A stretch of 64,000 nt of DNA from CAVQFB01 sp963711675 (GTDB taxonomy: Bacteria > Acidobacteriota > Terriglobia > Terriglobales > Acidobacteriaceae), in assembly GCA_963711675.1 (NCBI GenBank), contig CAVQFB010000002.1, positions 62,001-126,000 of the forward strand, given 5' to 3'. Under the pieces are notes generated by a model. The model saw nothing but the letters and a program-made list of their open reading frames with translations. It ran no database searches and was not told where the DNA came from. Both the position numbers and the translations under genes were made by a program. Positions within the stretch are counted from its first letter, which is position 1; every line of letters begins with the position of its first letter. Positions 63,589-64,000 of this stretch are shown here, one piece after another.

Positions 63589-64000
63589 AATGAACACACA
63601 AGCACAGCCCGCTACGAAACGGACTGCAGTTGAAAAATCGGTGTCCCAATTCCTGAATATCCTGCAAGGGCGTAACGCCTCGGCCCACACGATCAAGGCA
63701 TACTCAGGAGATCTTGAAAACTTTGCCGCCTATATCGGATCGCGCGACTGGCGCACGATCGATCACATAGCCATTCGCGGTTTTTTGTCGCATTTGTACG
63801 AGAAGGGGCTGGGGAAGACGTCCGTCGCGCGCGCGTTGGCGGCGGTCAGGTCGCTGTACCGGTGGCTGGCGCAGGAGGGAGTGGTCGAGCAGAATCCTGC
63901 TGCACTGGTCTCGACGCCGAAGCTGCCGAAGAAACTCCCGCGCGTTCCAACGATCGAAGAGATGAACTCAGTCCTGGATGGGCAGATGCCCGAAATCGCT
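63589..64000 (+). CDS. xerC: Tyrosine recombinase XerC, cut by window end
   Basis: The first 137 residues of a second Xer recombinase. After a short N-terminus (MNTQAQPATKRTAVEK) come the SAM-like core-binding domain elements FLNILQGRNASAHTIKAYSGDLENFAAYI and RALAAVRSLYRWLAQEG, then NPAALVSTPKLPKKLPRVP, the usual hinge. The catalytic domain lies beyond position 64000. It is distinct in sequence from the upstream Xer gene, so the two may be the XerC/XerD partners. Confidence 0.85.

Overview
The window is a 64 kb GC-rich chromosomal segment from a diderm (Gram-negative-type) bacterium. The gene content best fits Acidobacteriota (Terriglobia-like). The reasons are secreted Big2 and galactose-oxidase-like proteins, a 5S/12S-type transcarboxylase cluster, a pilB/pilC/pilMNOP locus with TPR membrane proteins, paired M16 peptidases, a bacterial GIDE homologue and an HpnI-like hopanoid glycosyltransferase. 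This taxonomic call is inference from gene content; no rRNA or tRNA gene was seen to confirm it.

Layout. 0.2-3.5 kb: two PLP enzymes (a group II decarboxylase and a cysteine-synthase-like enzyme) convergent with an APS/PAPS reductase. 4-6.4 kb: a small membrane protein and two DPM1-type GT2 glycosyltransferases. 6.9-20.2 kb: a surface-polysaccharide locus. It holds a CE4 deacetylase, a processive GT2 synthase, a duplicated beta-rich envelope protein, a TonB-family protein, an M48 metalloprotease, a GlxA/galactose-oxidase-like copper radical oxidase, two GH16 enzymes and a 925-residue Big2/IPT/CE4 lipoprotein. 20.6-24.9 kb: class III aminotransferase, type III polyketide synthase, FAD oxidoreductase and YceI, the last three tightly packed. 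25-30.5 kb: tandem-PilZ protein, parvulin, a 54-residue Flp pilin, a frameshifted GT39 protein and an HpnI-like transferase. 30.8-34.9 kb: a four-gene biotin-dependent transcarboxylase. 35-37 kb: OsmC, small proteins and an A-type Fe-S carrier.

37-43.7 kb is a minus-strand type IV pilus / type II secretion operon (pilC, pilB, pilM, pilN, pilO, pilP-like, pseudopilin). pilC, pilB and pilM are each broken by several frameshifts while pilN, pilO and pilP are clean. 43.9-48.2 kb: LolA, a methyltransferase, a TPR protein and an ABC exporter. 48.3-51.6 kb: a TPR-bearing membrane glycosyltransferase-like protein and two type IV pilins, each with a sigma-54-like promoter. 52-60.3 kb: Rieske oxygenase, GerW/YtfJ protein, PP2C phosphatase, radical SAM protein, two-CW protein, GIDE protein and an active/inactive M16 pair. 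60.5-64 kb: LigD-type polymerase, zinc ribbon, frameshifted DUF72 and tandem Xer recombinases, the last cut by the window end.

The best candidate for an undescribed system is the 6.9-20.2 kb block. A membrane glycan synthase sits with deacetylases, GH16 enzymes and a copper radical oxidase that keeps all recognisable copper and cofactor residues. This resembles Streptomyces CslA-GlxA logic in a diderm setting. The type III PKS operon and a possible sulfite-cysteate-taurine route at the left end are further candidates.
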